From JANWHZ01 sp035545555 (GTDB taxonomy: Bacteria; Patescibacteriota; Saccharimonadia; Saccharimonadales; UBA4665), in contig DASZYD010000024.1 in assembly GCA_035545555.1 (NCBI GenBank), positions 1 to 29,669 of the forward strand: 29,669 bases of DNA, given 5' to 3'. Made by a program: the position numbers and the translations under genes. Shown piece by piece: positions 14,879 through 21,676 of the stretch. The notes beneath the pieces are model-generated. The model was given only the letters and a program-made list of their open reading frames with translations. It had not been told where the DNA came from and did no database searches. Every line of letters starts with the position of its first letter. Position 1 is the stretch's first letter.

Positions 14879-15391
14879 ATGGCATCAAACCGTCACCTCG
14901 GTCGCATCATCGCCCTACAAACGCTCTACGAGCAGGAGTTTCGCCATGACGCCAACGATCCGAACGTGTCGCTCGATGAAATCCTGACACGCAATATCCG
15001 GCGTTACCAGGCAATGGTAGAGGATAAGGCGTTCATCAAGCGGCTGGTAGAAGGCGTCAGCGCTGCAACCGATGAGCTGGATGCGCTGCTCGGGCCGATT
15101 GCGCCGGAGTGGCCGATCGACCAGATCGCACGGATGGACCGCACCATCCTGCACATCGGCCTGTATGAGCTGAAGCACGAACAGGATGTGCCGCCGAAGG
15201 TGGTCATCAATGAGGCTGTTGAGCTGGCCAAAGCCTTTGGCGGTGATAACTCCTCCAAGTTCATCAACGGGGTGCTCGGCACGTTCTACCGCCAGTTGCA
15301 CCCGGAGGAGGCCGGACCCGGCCCGGCGCCGCGTATCACGCCCCCCGACACCGACGATGCCGCTAACGACAGCAAAGAAGCCCACCCGTGA
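14879..15391 (+). CDS. nusB: transcription antitermination factor NusB
   Basis: 170 residues. The all-helical NusB fold is readable: HLGRIIALQTLYEQEF at the N-terminus (R..A.Q.LY), then EWPIDQIARMDRTILHIGLYEL in the middle and PPKVVINEAVELAKAFGGDNSSKFINGVLG, the strongest family motif. About 25 residues after the domain are a Pro/Asp-rich tail absent from typical NusB (about 140 residues). NusB with NusE/S10 binds boxA of rRNA transcripts to prevent early termination. AGGAA lies 13 bases before ATG. The last four bases overlap the GTG of the next gene (GTGA), so they are coupled. Confidence 0.92.
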   Translation: MASNRHLGRIIALQTLYEQEFRHDANDPNVSLDEILTRNIRRYQAMVEDKAFIKRLVEGVSAATDELDALLGPIAPEWPIDQIARMDRTILHIGLYELKHEQDVPPKVVINEAVELAKAFGGDNSSKFINGVLGTFYRQLHPEEAGPGPAPRITPPDTDDAANDSKEAHP

Positions 15392-15885
15392 AGCAGCCGT
15401 TCCGAGGATTCCGCAACCTGGTAAACCGACACCATCCGGCAATCGACGAAGTCGTCCACGAGACGACCTCGGGTGGTATTATCTTCCGCCGTGACGTCAG
15501 GACGCACGAGCTCGAAATCCTGCTCATGCAGGACGCTAAGAACCGCTGGACGATTCCGAAGGGCCACGTCGAACCGAACGAAGACCCCAAAGACACGGCG
15601 CACCGCGAGATCATCGAAGAGACCGGCCTGCAGGAAATGAAAATGTACGACTGGCTGGGCAAAGTGAACTTCCGCTACCGCCGCGGCCACACCCTTGTGC
15701 TTATGACCATGCATATCTATATGGTCTTGGGACAGGGCAACACCGACCAGTTGCATCCCGAGGACTGGCTGAACGATATCCGCTGGCTGCCGGCCAACGA
15801 GGCCATCGAAAGGATCGCTTATGAAGATATCGGCAAGCTGATCTTGCTGGGGATGAAGAAAATACGCAATGGAAAACTATTCTGA
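15388..15885 (+). CDS. NUDIX hydrolase (MutT/Ap4A-type)
   Basis: 165 residues starting at GTG overlapping the nusB stop. The NUDIX box GHVEPNEDPKDTAHREIIEETGL fits GX5EX7REUXEEXGU without deviation. Upstream strands GGIIFRRDVRTHELEILLM and the WTIPKGHVE lead-in resemble diadenosine polyphosphate or dGTP-type NUDIX enzymes. Substrate not determined. It overlaps rnc by 17 bases, so three genes (nusB, this one, rnc) form a tightly coupled block. It is unrelated in detail to the NUDIX domain inside LeuRS, apart from the box. Confidence 0.88.
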   Translation: MKQPFRGFRNLVNRHHPAIDEVVHETTSGGIIFRRDVRTHELEILLMQDAKNRWTIPKGHVEPNEDPKDTAHREIIEETGLQEMKMYDWLGKVNFRYRRGHTLVLMTMHIYMVLGQGNTDQLHPEDWLNDIRWLPANEAIERIAYEDIGKLILLGMKKIRNGKLF

Positions 15886-16591
15886 AGCATACCGCACGTT
15901 CGCCCGGGAAAAACTGGGCGTCGCGTTCAACAATATCGACCTGCTCATTACGGCGTTCACGCACCGCTCGTACCTGAACGAGCACCGCAAAACCAGCGGC
16001 GAGCATAATGAACGTCTGGAGTTCCTGGGCGACGCCGTGCTGGAGCTGGTGTCGACTGAATATCTCTATGCCAACTTCTCAGAGCCGGAGGGCATTTTGA
16101 CCAACTGGCGCAGCAGTTTGGTCCGCACCGAGAGTATCAGCGCGGCTGCCAACCGCTATGGCTACGAGTCGATGCTACGGCTGAGCCGCGGCGAAAAGCA
16201 CGGCACCGAGCGGGCCCGCATGCAGATTCTGGCCAACTGCTATGAGGCAGTCCTGGGTGCGCTGTATCTTGACCAGGGTTACGAAGCGGCCAAGCGGTTC
16301 ATACATGAGAGCCTGCTGGTGACCTTTAGGGATATCCTGGCCAGCGGCTCCTGGATGGATCCGAAGTCGCACCTGCAGGAGATGTCACAGAGCCGGGAAG
16401 GCCTGACGCCGCTGTATAAAGTGTTGTCCGAGGAAGGCCCCGACCATGACAAGACGTTCACGGTCGGCGTTTTCATCGGTGGCGAGCTGCGCGGGCAGGG
16501 CACCGGGCCCAGCAAACAGGCCGGCCAGCAAGCCGCTGCCGAGCAAGCACTCAAGCGCTACGCTACCATGCCCCCGACGGTGTCGGCATAG
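15869..16591 (+). CDS. rnc: ribonuclease III
   Basis: 240 residues. The N-terminal endonuclease domain holds the signature ERLEFLGDAVL at 48-58 and the second metal-ligand region NCYEAVLGALYLDQG. A C-terminal double-stranded RNA-binding domain runs from about 163 (PKSHLQEMSQ) to the KQAGQQAAAEQAL helix near 230. The length is close to the family norm of about 225. It cleaves double-stranded RNA, chiefly in rRNA precursor processing, acting as a homodimer. It starts within the end of the NUDIX gene. The grouping with rpmF and nusB fits rRNA and ribosome biogenesis. Confidence 0.95.
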   Translation: MENYSEAYRTFAREKLGVAFNNIDLLITAFTHRSYLNEHRKTSGEHNERLEFLGDAVLELVSTEYLYANFSEPEGILTNWRSSLVRTESISAAANRYGYESMLRLSRGEKHGTERARMQILANCYEAVLGALYLDQGYEAAKRFIHESLLVTFRDILASGSWMDPKSHLQEMSQSREGLTPLYKVLSEEGPDHDKTFTVGVFIGGELRGQGTGPSKQAGQQAAAEQALKRYATMPPTVSA

Positions 16592-16598
16592 CGTACCT

Positions 16599-16627
16599 TT
16601 GACATATCTGGGCGACTCCTGTAAAAT
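16599..16627 (+). promoter_or_regulatory. promoter of rpsP
   Basis: Perfect TTGACA (16599-16604), a 17-base spacer and TAAAAT (16622-16627). The best -35 in the window, fitting a ribosomal protein gene. Confidence 0.85.
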
Positions 16628-16670
16628 AGGGTCAATCGTATCGTAACGCGTAACGGAGAATCGTTTTTCC

Positions 16671-17075
16671 ATGCTCACTATTCGAATGCAACGAACTGGC
16701 CGCAGTGGTACCGCAATGTTTCGGGTTGTCGTCCAGGATTCCCGCCAGACGCCGACCAGCGGCAAGGTCGTCGCGCTGCTCGGTAATTACAATCCGCACG
16801 CCAAGACCGTTTCCCTGGACAAAGAGAAAGCGACATTCTATCTGCAGCACGGTGCGCATCCGTCGCCACGGATGGCCCGCCTGCTGAAGGACGAAGGCGT
16901 CAAGCTGCCCGCCTGGGCCGCTTACAGCGAGCAAAAGCAGGGTAAGCTGCGCAATCCCGAGAAGCTCCGCCGCAACCAGCCGAAAGAAGAAGCCCCGGCC
17001 CCTGCCGAGACTACAGCTCCGGAGGCCGCCGAACCGGAAGCTCCCGCTCAGGACGCTCCGGCCGACGCCCAATAA
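16671..17075 (+). CDS. rpsP: 30S ribosomal protein S16
   Basis: 134 residues. The N-terminal 80 match bS16: MLTIRMQRTGRSGTAMFRVVVQDSR, then LGNYNPHAK and a C-terminal GAHPSPRMARLLKDEG segment. Typical S16 has about 80-90 residues. Here a tail of about 45 residues of Ala, Pro and Glu follows, a low-complexity extension of a kind common in actinobacterial and CPR ribosomal proteins. Ribosome binding site GGAGAA (16655-16660), ten bases before ATG. Own promoter and a downstream hairpin suggest a single-gene transcript. Confidence 0.95.
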   Translation: MLTIRMQRTGRSGTAMFRVVVQDSRQTPTSGKVVALLGNYNPHAKTVSLDKEKATFYLQHGAHPSPRMARLLKDEGVKLPAWAAYSEQKQGKLRNPEKLRRNQPKEEAPAPAETTAPEAAEPEAPAQDAPADAQ

Positions 17076-17098
17076 CACATTCTCCGCGTCGAATCTTG

Positions 17099-17127
17099 CT
17101 GCGGCCCGATCACCCGGGCCGCAGTTT
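17099..17127 (+). terminator. hairpin terminator after rpsP
   Basis: Perfect 10-bp stem CTGCGGCCCG/CGGGCCGCAG with a six-base loop, followed by TTT only. The weak T-run lowers confidence, but the next promoter abuts it, as after the tRNA operon. Confidence 0.6.
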
Positions 17128-17135
17128 GCTATAAT
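17127..17135 (+). promoter_or_regulatory. extended -10 of the KH-protein gene
   Basis: TGC-TATAAT, both elements perfect, giving a leader of about 35 bases that carries the AGGAG ribosome binding site at 17161-17165. Confidence 0.7.
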
Positions 17136-17174
17136 GGACACGTGTACTTCCATTAAGGTGAGGAGAAGGACCGC

Positions 17175-17612
17175 ATGAACAGTAGTATCGACCAGCAATT
17201 TGTAGAATTTGTGGTGAAGTCGCTCGTCAACAAGCCGGAGGCGGTACAAGTCGAGCGTACTATCGACGAGAAGGGAGTGCTCCTGCAGCTCACCGTTGAC
17301 CCGGAAGACCTGGGCCGCGTAATCGGCAAGCGCGGTGCCACCGCGCAATCCCTGCGCACATTGTTACGTGCCCTGGGAACGAAGAACGACGCCCGCTATA
17401 ACCTGAAGATCGTTGACAACGGCATGCCGCACAGTAGCGGTGCTATGGATAGTGATGCGCCGGCGCACCACAGTGCATCTAAGGCCAGCATCTCAGCTCA
17501 CACTGATGACGCAGCCGCCAGCCGTGACGAGGATGATGACGAGCCGGCCGCCAATGGCCGCTTGGCTCGTACGCGCAAAGAGCTCGAAGAACTCGACGAC
17601 CTCGACGTCTAG
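17175..17612 (+). CDS. khpA: KH-domain RNA-binding protein (KhpA-like)
   Basis: 145 residues. Residues 1-80 form a type II KH domain with the RNA-binding loop G51-K52-R53-G54 in LGRVIGKRGATAQSLRTLL. This is typical of KhpA/YlqC, a small RNA chaperone usually encoded between rpsP and rimM-trmD, as here. KhpA is normally about 75-80 residues. This version has about 65 extra residues, rich in His, Ser and Asp, with a run of acidic residues and a basic patch near the end (RLARTRKELEELDDLDV). A strong ribosome binding site (AGGAG) precedes ATG. rimM, often found between the two, is not present here. Confidence 0.85.
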   Translation: MNSSIDQQFVEFVVKSLVNKPEAVQVERTIDEKGVLLQLTVDPEDLGRVIGKRGATAQSLRTLLRALGTKNDARYNLKIVDNGMPHSSGAMDSDAPAHHSASKASISAHTDDAAASRDEDDDEPAANGRLARTRKELEELDDLDV

Positions 17613-17628
17613 GTTGTCCACAGGCGGC

Positions 17629-17658
17629 TTGCAGGCACGAGCGCGTTTGCGGTATAGT
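17629..17658 (+). promoter_or_regulatory. promoter of candidate small RNA
   Basis: TTGCAG (17629-17634), an 18-base spacer and TATAGT (17653-17658). Similar in form to the tRNA operon promoter (TTGCAA..TATAAT). No open reading frame with a ribosome binding site follows before the terminator. Confidence 0.6.
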
Positions 17659-17664
17659 ACCAGC

Positions 17665-17788
17665 GGGTCGACAAAAACGACTGCATCTTCAAAAACCGTC
17701 CCAAAGCTCATGCGAGCCGAATGTCCGCAAACGGACGTTTGGGAGCTTTATATGTGGCAGAAAGAACCCCGTCTAGCGGGTTCTTTTT
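17665..17788 (+). ncRNA. candidate structured small RNA upstream of trmD
   Basis: About 125 bases from a predicted start near 17665 to an intrinsic terminator. The structure read by hand has four parts. A GTCG/CGAC hairpin lies at 17667-17681. A seven-pair stem TCCCAAA/TTTGGGA (17699-17705 with 17738-17744) encloses two hairpins. These are GCTC-ATGC-GAGC (17706-17717) and GTCCG-CAAA-CGGAC (17723-17736), together a three-way junction. An alternative stem AAAGCTC/GAGCTTT (17703-17709 with 17743-17749) excludes the junction stem, which could be a switch. The terminator closes the unit. It is not recognisable as SRP, 6S, tmRNA or RNase P RNA. It could be an independent small RNA or a leader acting on trmD, although trmD has its own promoter after the terminator. 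Confidence 0.6.
17761..17788 (+). terminator. intrinsic terminator of the small RNA
   Basis: Nine-pair stem AAAGAACCC/GGGTTCTTT with an eight-base loop, running into TTTTTG. Textbook form. Confidence 0.88.
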
Positions 17789-17816
17789 GTTTGCCGGCTT
17801 GCTACCGGCGAGGCTG

Positions 17817-17825
17817 TGCTACACT
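17817..17825 (+). promoter_or_regulatory. extended -10 of trmD
   Basis: TGC-TACACT, then six bases (GGGGCC), then ATG 17832. It decides the start of trmD, since upstream in-frame codons precede the transcript. Confidence 0.55.
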
Positions 17826-17831
17826 GGGGCC

Positions 17832-18479
17832 ATGCACATACAGATCATCACCCTCTTTCCGGAGGTTGTCGAGCCCTACCTGCACGCCAGCATGCTCTGG
17901 AAAGCCAGCGACCGCGGCATTGCCTCTTATGAACTGATCAACCTACGCGATTTCGGCCTTGGCCCGCGCAAACAGGTGGACGATACGCCCTACGGTGGCG
18001 GCGACGGCATGCTGCTCAAACCCGAGCCGGCGGTGGCAGCGATTGAACTGGCCAAGGCACAAAGCCCGCACGCAAAGGTGCTGCTGCCGACGCCCCGCGG
18101 CAAGCTGTATAAACAGTCCGATGCGAAGCGGCTGGCTGCTGCGTCTGAGGACCTGATCATTTTCTGCCCGCGCTATGAAGGCTACGATGAGCGCATCACC
18201 AACTGGGTTGACGAACAATTCTGTATCGGTAACTATGTCCTTACTGGTGGCGAGCTGCCGGCTCTGATCATTGCCGATTCGGTCGTGCGGCTGTTGCCGG
18301 GCGTGCTCGGCGGTGAAAGCAGTGCCGATATCGAATCATTTCAAGATGACGATACGACGGTGGAGTTCCCCCAATATACGCGTCCCGAGGACTTTCGTGG
18401 CCTCAAAGTGCCCGGAGTGCTCCTTACCGGCCACCATGGCGAAATCGCCAAATGGCGCGACCGCCAGCAGCGGACATAG
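17832..18479 (+). CDS. trmD: tRNA (guanine37-N1)-methyltransferase
   Basis: 215 residues from ATG 17832. The frame is open back to 17721 across the small-RNA terminator, but conservation begins at MHIQIITLFPE. SPOUT-fold enzyme with a trefoil knot: RDFGLGPRKQVDDTPYGGGDGML, ICPRYEGYDERI and IGNYVLTGGELPALIIADSVVRLLPGVLG are all TrmD-specific. It transfers methyl from S-adenosylmethionine to G37 of tRNAs with a G36, preventing frameshifts, and works as a dimer. The length is slightly below the usual 230-250, missing part of the C-terminal domain. The start has an extended -10 six bases upstream and no ribosome binding site, so the mRNA appears leaderless. rplS does not follow. Confidence 0.94.
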   Translation: MHIQIITLFPEVVEPYLHASMLWKASDRGIASYELINLRDFGLGPRKQVDDTPYGGGDGMLLKPEPAVAAIELAKAQSPHAKVLLPTPRGKLYKQSDAKRLAAASEDLIIFCPRYEGYDERITNWVDEQFCIGNYVLTGGELPALIIADSVVRLLPGVLGGESSADIESFQDDDTTVEFPQYTRPEDFRGLKVPGVLLTGHHGEIAKWRDRQQRT

Positions 18480-18566
18480 ACGGGCATAAGAAAATATAGT
18501 ACAATATCCATACTACCATTTGGGCCGGAGTGGGTTGGCCATGATGCATACAATCGCAACAACAAT

Positions 18567-19730
18567 ATGAGCCATAACCAGCAGCCTCTTCCGGTCAGCC
18601 CTTCATTCACCTTTGCACCTGAGGTCCCGGAGGCCATGCAACACTTCTATAAGGGCGAATTCATGGCGCTCCCTATCGTGACGCCGTCGGGCGAGCGGGG
18701 CTTTGCGTCGGAGACACTCCGGCTTCCATCGGCAGTGCCGGATGAGGCAGCGGTTGTTGATGCGTTACGCCGCATGGAGTTCAGGATAGTGACAAACAGT
18801 ACCAGCGACAAGGGCAACACTACCTTTGAGGCTGCTACCTTTAACAATGACCCCAATACCCAGGCCACTGTCGCGTTCGTATCTACCTACAGCTCAAGCA
18901 TTTCTGGTAATAAGGGCAATGCCTGGGAACTGGCCACCATGGCCGCGATGTTCCCGGACGTCACCTTTATCTATCTTGCTTCAGCAGGGAATGGCAAGAC
19001 GGGAGCGCTCAAGCCTGCCGAGATGCGCCACCTGATCGCCACCGGGCTGCTGACACATACCGAAAAAGGCAACGTGGAAGCGGTCCCTACGATGCAAAAT
19101 GCAGCCGGTGCACTCTTGAGCCTGGGCAGGGAGCCGTCCGCACTGGCCGGTAATTCGGCAGGCTGTGAGCAAAGCCGCGCTATCGGCATCGCACTGCCCG
19201 AGGATACCATTAGCCGGGCGGTCTTCAACGCTGATCCCCACATGACAGCCACCACACCCTTGCAGCTGGCATGGCGCGCCCTGATCACTGAGGGAATGCG
19301 CACTGGCGCTACGCTGCGCCGGCAGACCCATGATCCGCTCGCCGTGACGCCGGCGCATGTGGACACGGTCACGACAGAGCGACAGGATATCTATGGGGAT
19401 TCGGCGGGGACGGCGGCAGAAAAGCTCGGCACTATGGCCATGCTTGCGGCCAATATGTTTGGTCTGGCACATGGCGGCACAGTGCTGAAGCGCGAGGTCG
19501 AGGCCTTTCTCCAGCGGCAGCCGAATGCCGTTATGACCTTCTATGTCCCGCTTCGCGACCGTCTCCATGACAGGACAAAGCTCTACCCGCATGCGCGGCA
19601 ACTCGCCGGCACCTTGCCGGCCGGCTCAAAAGTCATTGCGGTGCCAGAGGCGACGCACGCGTACAATACGCCGAACCCGCTGGCGTTTTATACCATGATC
19701 GGGCGGGCGTTAGCGCTGCAGACATCATAG
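18567..19730 (+). CDS. alpha/beta hydrolase-like protein
   Basis: 387 residues, not assigned to a named family. A nucleophile elbow G195-N196-S197-A198-G199 sits in ALAGNSAGCEQSRAIGIAL after a strand and helix. Strand VTFIYLASAGNGKTGAL precedes it, and a late strand KVIAVPEATHAYNTPNP could supply the catalytic His (around residue 369). A central helical region with MFGLAHGGTVLKREVEAFL may be the lid. No signal peptide is visible. The start is ATG 18567, which overlaps the stop of a nine-codon upstream frame (18541-18570). Possible -10 boxes TATAGT (18495) and TACAAT (18500) lie upstream. Substrate unknown. Confidence 0.7.
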   Translation: MSHNQQPLPVSPSFTFAPEVPEAMQHFYKGEFMALPIVTPSGERGFASETLRLPSAVPDEAAVVDALRRMEFRIVTNSTSDKGNTTFEAATFNNDPNTQATVAFVSTYSSSISGNKGNAWELATMAAMFPDVTFIYLASAGNGKTGALKPAEMRHLIATGLLTHTEKGNVEAVPTMQNAAGALLSLGREPSALAGNSAGCEQSRAIGIALPEDTISRAVFNADPHMTATTPLQLAWRALITEGMRTGATLRRQTHDPLAVTPAHVDTVTTERQDIYGDSAGTAAEKLGTMAMLAANMFGLAHGGTVLKREVEAFLQRQPNAVMTFYVPLRDRLHDRTKLYPHARQLAGTLPAGSKVIAVPEATHAYNTPNPLAFYTMIGRALALQTS

Positions 19731-19750
19731 TGCTCCACTGCAGGCGGTAG

Positions 19751-19756
19751 TATACT
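19751..19756 (+). promoter_or_regulatory. -10 box of sodN
   Basis: TATACT, with no clear -35. It sits nine bases before an in-frame ATG at 19766 and 27 bases before ATG 19784. Confidence 0.5.
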
Positions 19757-19783
19757 GGACTGGTAATGTTTGGAGGGAATGCA

Positions 19784-20164
19784 ATGAAGGTATTTTCTAT
19801 CAAGCCGGTCTATGCACACTGCGATCTGCCGTGCGGGGTGTACGATCCGGCGCAAGCCATGATCGAAGCCAAGAGCGTTAAGGCCATCATGGACAAATAT
19901 GCCGGCCTGGATGAGCACAACAAAATGCGCGCCGTGATTATCAAAGAAGAGCGCGCCGAGCTGGTCAAGCACCATCTCATGGTGTTGTGGGCTGACTACT
20001 TCAAACCTGAGCACCTGGAGAACTATCCAGACCTGCACAATATGTTTTGGAAAGCCATCAAGCAGGCGAGCGAATGCAAACACCATCTGGAACCCGAAGA
20101 AGGCCAGAAGCTCATCGACCAGATAGATGAGATCAGCAAGATCTTCTGGGAAACGAAGAAATAA
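19784..20164 (+). CDS. sodN: nickel-dependent superoxide dismutase
   Basis: 126 residues from ATG 19784, chosen because GGAGGG (19772-19777) lies six bases upstream. ATG 19766 is also in frame and would fit a leaderless mRNA. The nickel hook is plain: H12-C13-D14-L15-P16-C17-G18-V19-Y20. In the mature enzyme this becomes His1, Cys2 and Cys6, after removal of an 11-residue propeptide ending in Ala. The remainder is a four-helix bundle with KHHLMVLWADYFKPEHLE, close to characterised NiSOD. It forms hexamers that dismutate superoxide in the cytoplasm. The maturation protease is encoded 15 bases downstream. Presence of NiSOD implies oxidative exposure and nickel uptake. Confidence 0.95.
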   Translation: MKVFSIKPVYAHCDLPCGVYDPAQAMIEAKSVKAIMDKYAGLDEHNKMRAVIIKEERAELVKHHLMVLWADYFKPEHLENYPDLHNMFWKAIKQASECKHHLEPEEGQKLIDQIDEISKIFWETKK

Positions 20165-20178
20165 GTTGCGTATGCAAC
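20165..20178 (+). promoter_or_regulatory. hairpin in the sodN-sodX gap
   Basis: GTTGC-GTAT-GCAAC, five pairs, fills the gap between the sodN stop and the GTG of sodX, where a ribosome binding site would be. None is visible, so sodX is probably translated poorly or by coupling. Confidence 0.45.
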
Positions 20179-20179
20179 C

Positions 20180-20473
20180 GTGAAGAGGCTACTGGTCTTG
20201 CGCCGGGTAGTCGGCGAGAGTATGTTGCCGACATTGCGCCCGGAACAGCTCGTTGTCGGTATCGGGATTGGCGCGCCCAAAGACGGGCAGGTGGTCATAC
20301 TCGCACACGGCGGCCTGGAAAAAGTTAAACGCATCGCCTCTATCAACGGTGAGACTGCATACGTCCTTGGCGACAACGCGCCCGCCAGCACCGACAGCCG
20401 GCAGTTCGGCCGCGTGCCTCGGGAACAGATCATCGCCCGTGTCATTTGGCCGCGCACCCGTTTGCCGTCATAA
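20180..20473 (+). CDS. sodX: nickel superoxide dismutase maturation protease
   Basis: 97 residues, a small S24/S26-type protease. The serine is S14 in VVGESMLPTL and the general base is K50 in EKVKRIAS. The C-terminal YVLGDNAPASTDSRQFG is the signature seen in type I signal peptidases and in SodX. There is no membrane segment, as expected for the cytoplasmic enzyme that trims the NiSOD propeptide to expose His1. It starts with GTG and no ribosome binding site. The pair sodN-sodX is the conserved gene order for NiSOD. Confidence 0.92.
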   Translation: MKRLLVLRRVVGESMLPTLRPEQLVVGIGIGAPKDGQVVILAHGGLEKVKRIASINGETAYVLGDNAPASTDSRQFGRVPREQIIARVIWPRTRLPS

Positions 20474-20506
20474 TGGCCAACATATAAACCGTAAAGGAAT
20501 GTTGCC

Positions 20507-20917
20507 ATGAGCGAGATAGCTATCAGCCCCTACCTTAATCTGCAGGGGCGCTCCCGTGAGGCGATGGAGTTTTACCAGCGGGTTTTGGGGGGAACGCTCG
20601 ACCTGTTGGCGTTTAACCCGGAAGGGGCGCCCAAGCCGGCTGCGCCCGGCGACCGCATCATGCATGCCAGGCTGGCTACCAATGGCGCAAGCATTCTGGC
20701 GACGGATGGTATGCCCGAATACCCGCCGACAGTCGGCGACAACTTCGCCATTGTGCTGAACGGCAGCGACCGTGACCGCCTCACCAAGGCGTTCACTGCG
20801 TTGAGCGATGGCGGCAAGGTCAAACAGCCGCTCAAGACTGAATCGTGGGGCGATACGTTCGGCTGGCTGGTGGACCGGTTCGGCATCAACTGGATGATTA
20901 ACATATCGTCAAAGTAG
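20507..20917 (+). CDS. VOC-superfamily protein (PhnB/3-demethylubiquinone-like)
   Basis: 136 residues. The N-terminus ISPYLNLQGRSREAMEFYQRVLGG is typical of PhnB-type vicinal-oxygen-chelate proteins (F-Y-x-x-x-L-G-G). It also has DRIMHARLATNGASILATDG and the ending WGDTFGWLVDRFGINWMIN. Family members are metal-binding or catalytically silent and mostly uncharacterised. No certain substrate; glyoxalase/bleomycin-resistance naming is misleading here. AAGGAA lies before ATG. Converges with the ABC permease gene, with 12 bases between the stops. Confidence 0.85.
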   Translation: MSEIAISPYLNLQGRSREAMEFYQRVLGGTLDLLAFNPEGAPKPAAPGDRIMHARLATNGASILATDGMPEYPPTVGDNFAIVLNGSDRDRLTKAFTALSDGGKVKQPLKTESWGDTFGWLVDRFGINWMINISSK

Positions 20918-20929
20918 AAAAGCAGCCTG

Positions 20930-21676
20930 CTAGGCTTCGATGTGCTTGAAGCGGTAGGCGCCGAAGCCGATGAGTACCAGCAGAGTTACGGTCAGGACGA
21001 CGAAATCTTTGAGCAGGCCGAAGTGCGTGACACCGATAAGCGTGTCGCGCATGGCATCCACGGCGTAAGACATGGGGTTGAGCTCGGCAATGATCCGCAG
21101 CCAGTTAGGCACACCGGTCAGCGGATAGAGCGCACCGCTCAGGAAGTAGAGCGGGAAAACGAGGAACTGGTTAATGGCCTGGAATCCCTGCATGTCCTGC
21201 ACGAACGAGCCGATGCCCGAACTGAAAGCCGCAATGCCGACCGACAGCATGGCGAGGGCGACGAGCATGATGATTACGCCGGCCCAATGCTCCGGCCGGA
21301 ACCCCAGGCCAAGCGAGATGACAAAGACAAGCAGGCCCTGGATGACTGCCGTGGTAGCGCCGCCCAGCGCGCCGCCGAGCATGATTTTCCAGCGCGCCAC
21401 CGGGGCGACGAGCGTTTCCTTCAGGAAGCCGAACTGCTTGTCGAACATGATCATGGCACCGTAGAACATGGCCGAGAACAACACGGTTTGCGCCATGATG
21501 CCGGGTACCAGGAACTCCAGGTAGTTACCCTGGCCGGCGCGCTTATACACCGAGCCCAGGCCATAGCCAAGCGCCAACAGAAACAGCAGCGGCTGGCCGA
21601 CAGCACCGACGATTCGTGATTTGGCACGGAAGAAGCGCTTGATCTGCCGTAGCCACAAAATATACATCACCCTCAT
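20930..21676 (-). CDS. ABC-2 type transporter permease
   Basis: 248 residues from ATG 21676, which overlaps the ATPase stop as ATGA and has AAGGAG six bases upstream; the longer in-frame start at 21709 has no such site. Six hydrophobic segments are seen, including VGQPLLFLLALGYGL, IMAQTVLFSAMFYGAM and FLVFPLYFLSGALYPL. The conserved LNPMSYAVDAMRD motif comes before the last segment. This matches the ABC2 permease family (DrrB/NodJ-like), half-size exporters of drugs, lipids or polysaccharides. Substrate not predictable. Forms an exporter with the upstream ATPase. Confidence 0.9.
   Translation of the reverse strand: MRVMYILWLRQIKRFFRAKSRIVGAVGQPLLFLLALGYGLGSVYKRAGQGNYLEFLVPGIMAQTVLFSAMFYGAMIMFDKQFGFLKETLVAPVARWKIMLGGALGGATTAVIQGLLVFVISLGLGFRPEHWAGVIIMLVALAMLSVGIAAFSSGIGSFVQDMQGFQAINQFLVFPLYFLSGALYPLTGVPNWLRIIAELNPMSYAVDAMRDTLIGVTHFGLLKDFVVLTVTLLVLIGFGAYRFKHIEA

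Noticed and set aside
17721..17831. N-terminal extension of trmD
   Set aside because: The extra 37 codons cover the small-RNA hairpins and terminator; homology and the promoter place the start at 17832.
20942..21619. 225-codon open frame opposite the ABC permease
   Set aside because: Very rich in charged residues and Gln, antisense to a clear six-helix permease with a good ribosome binding site.
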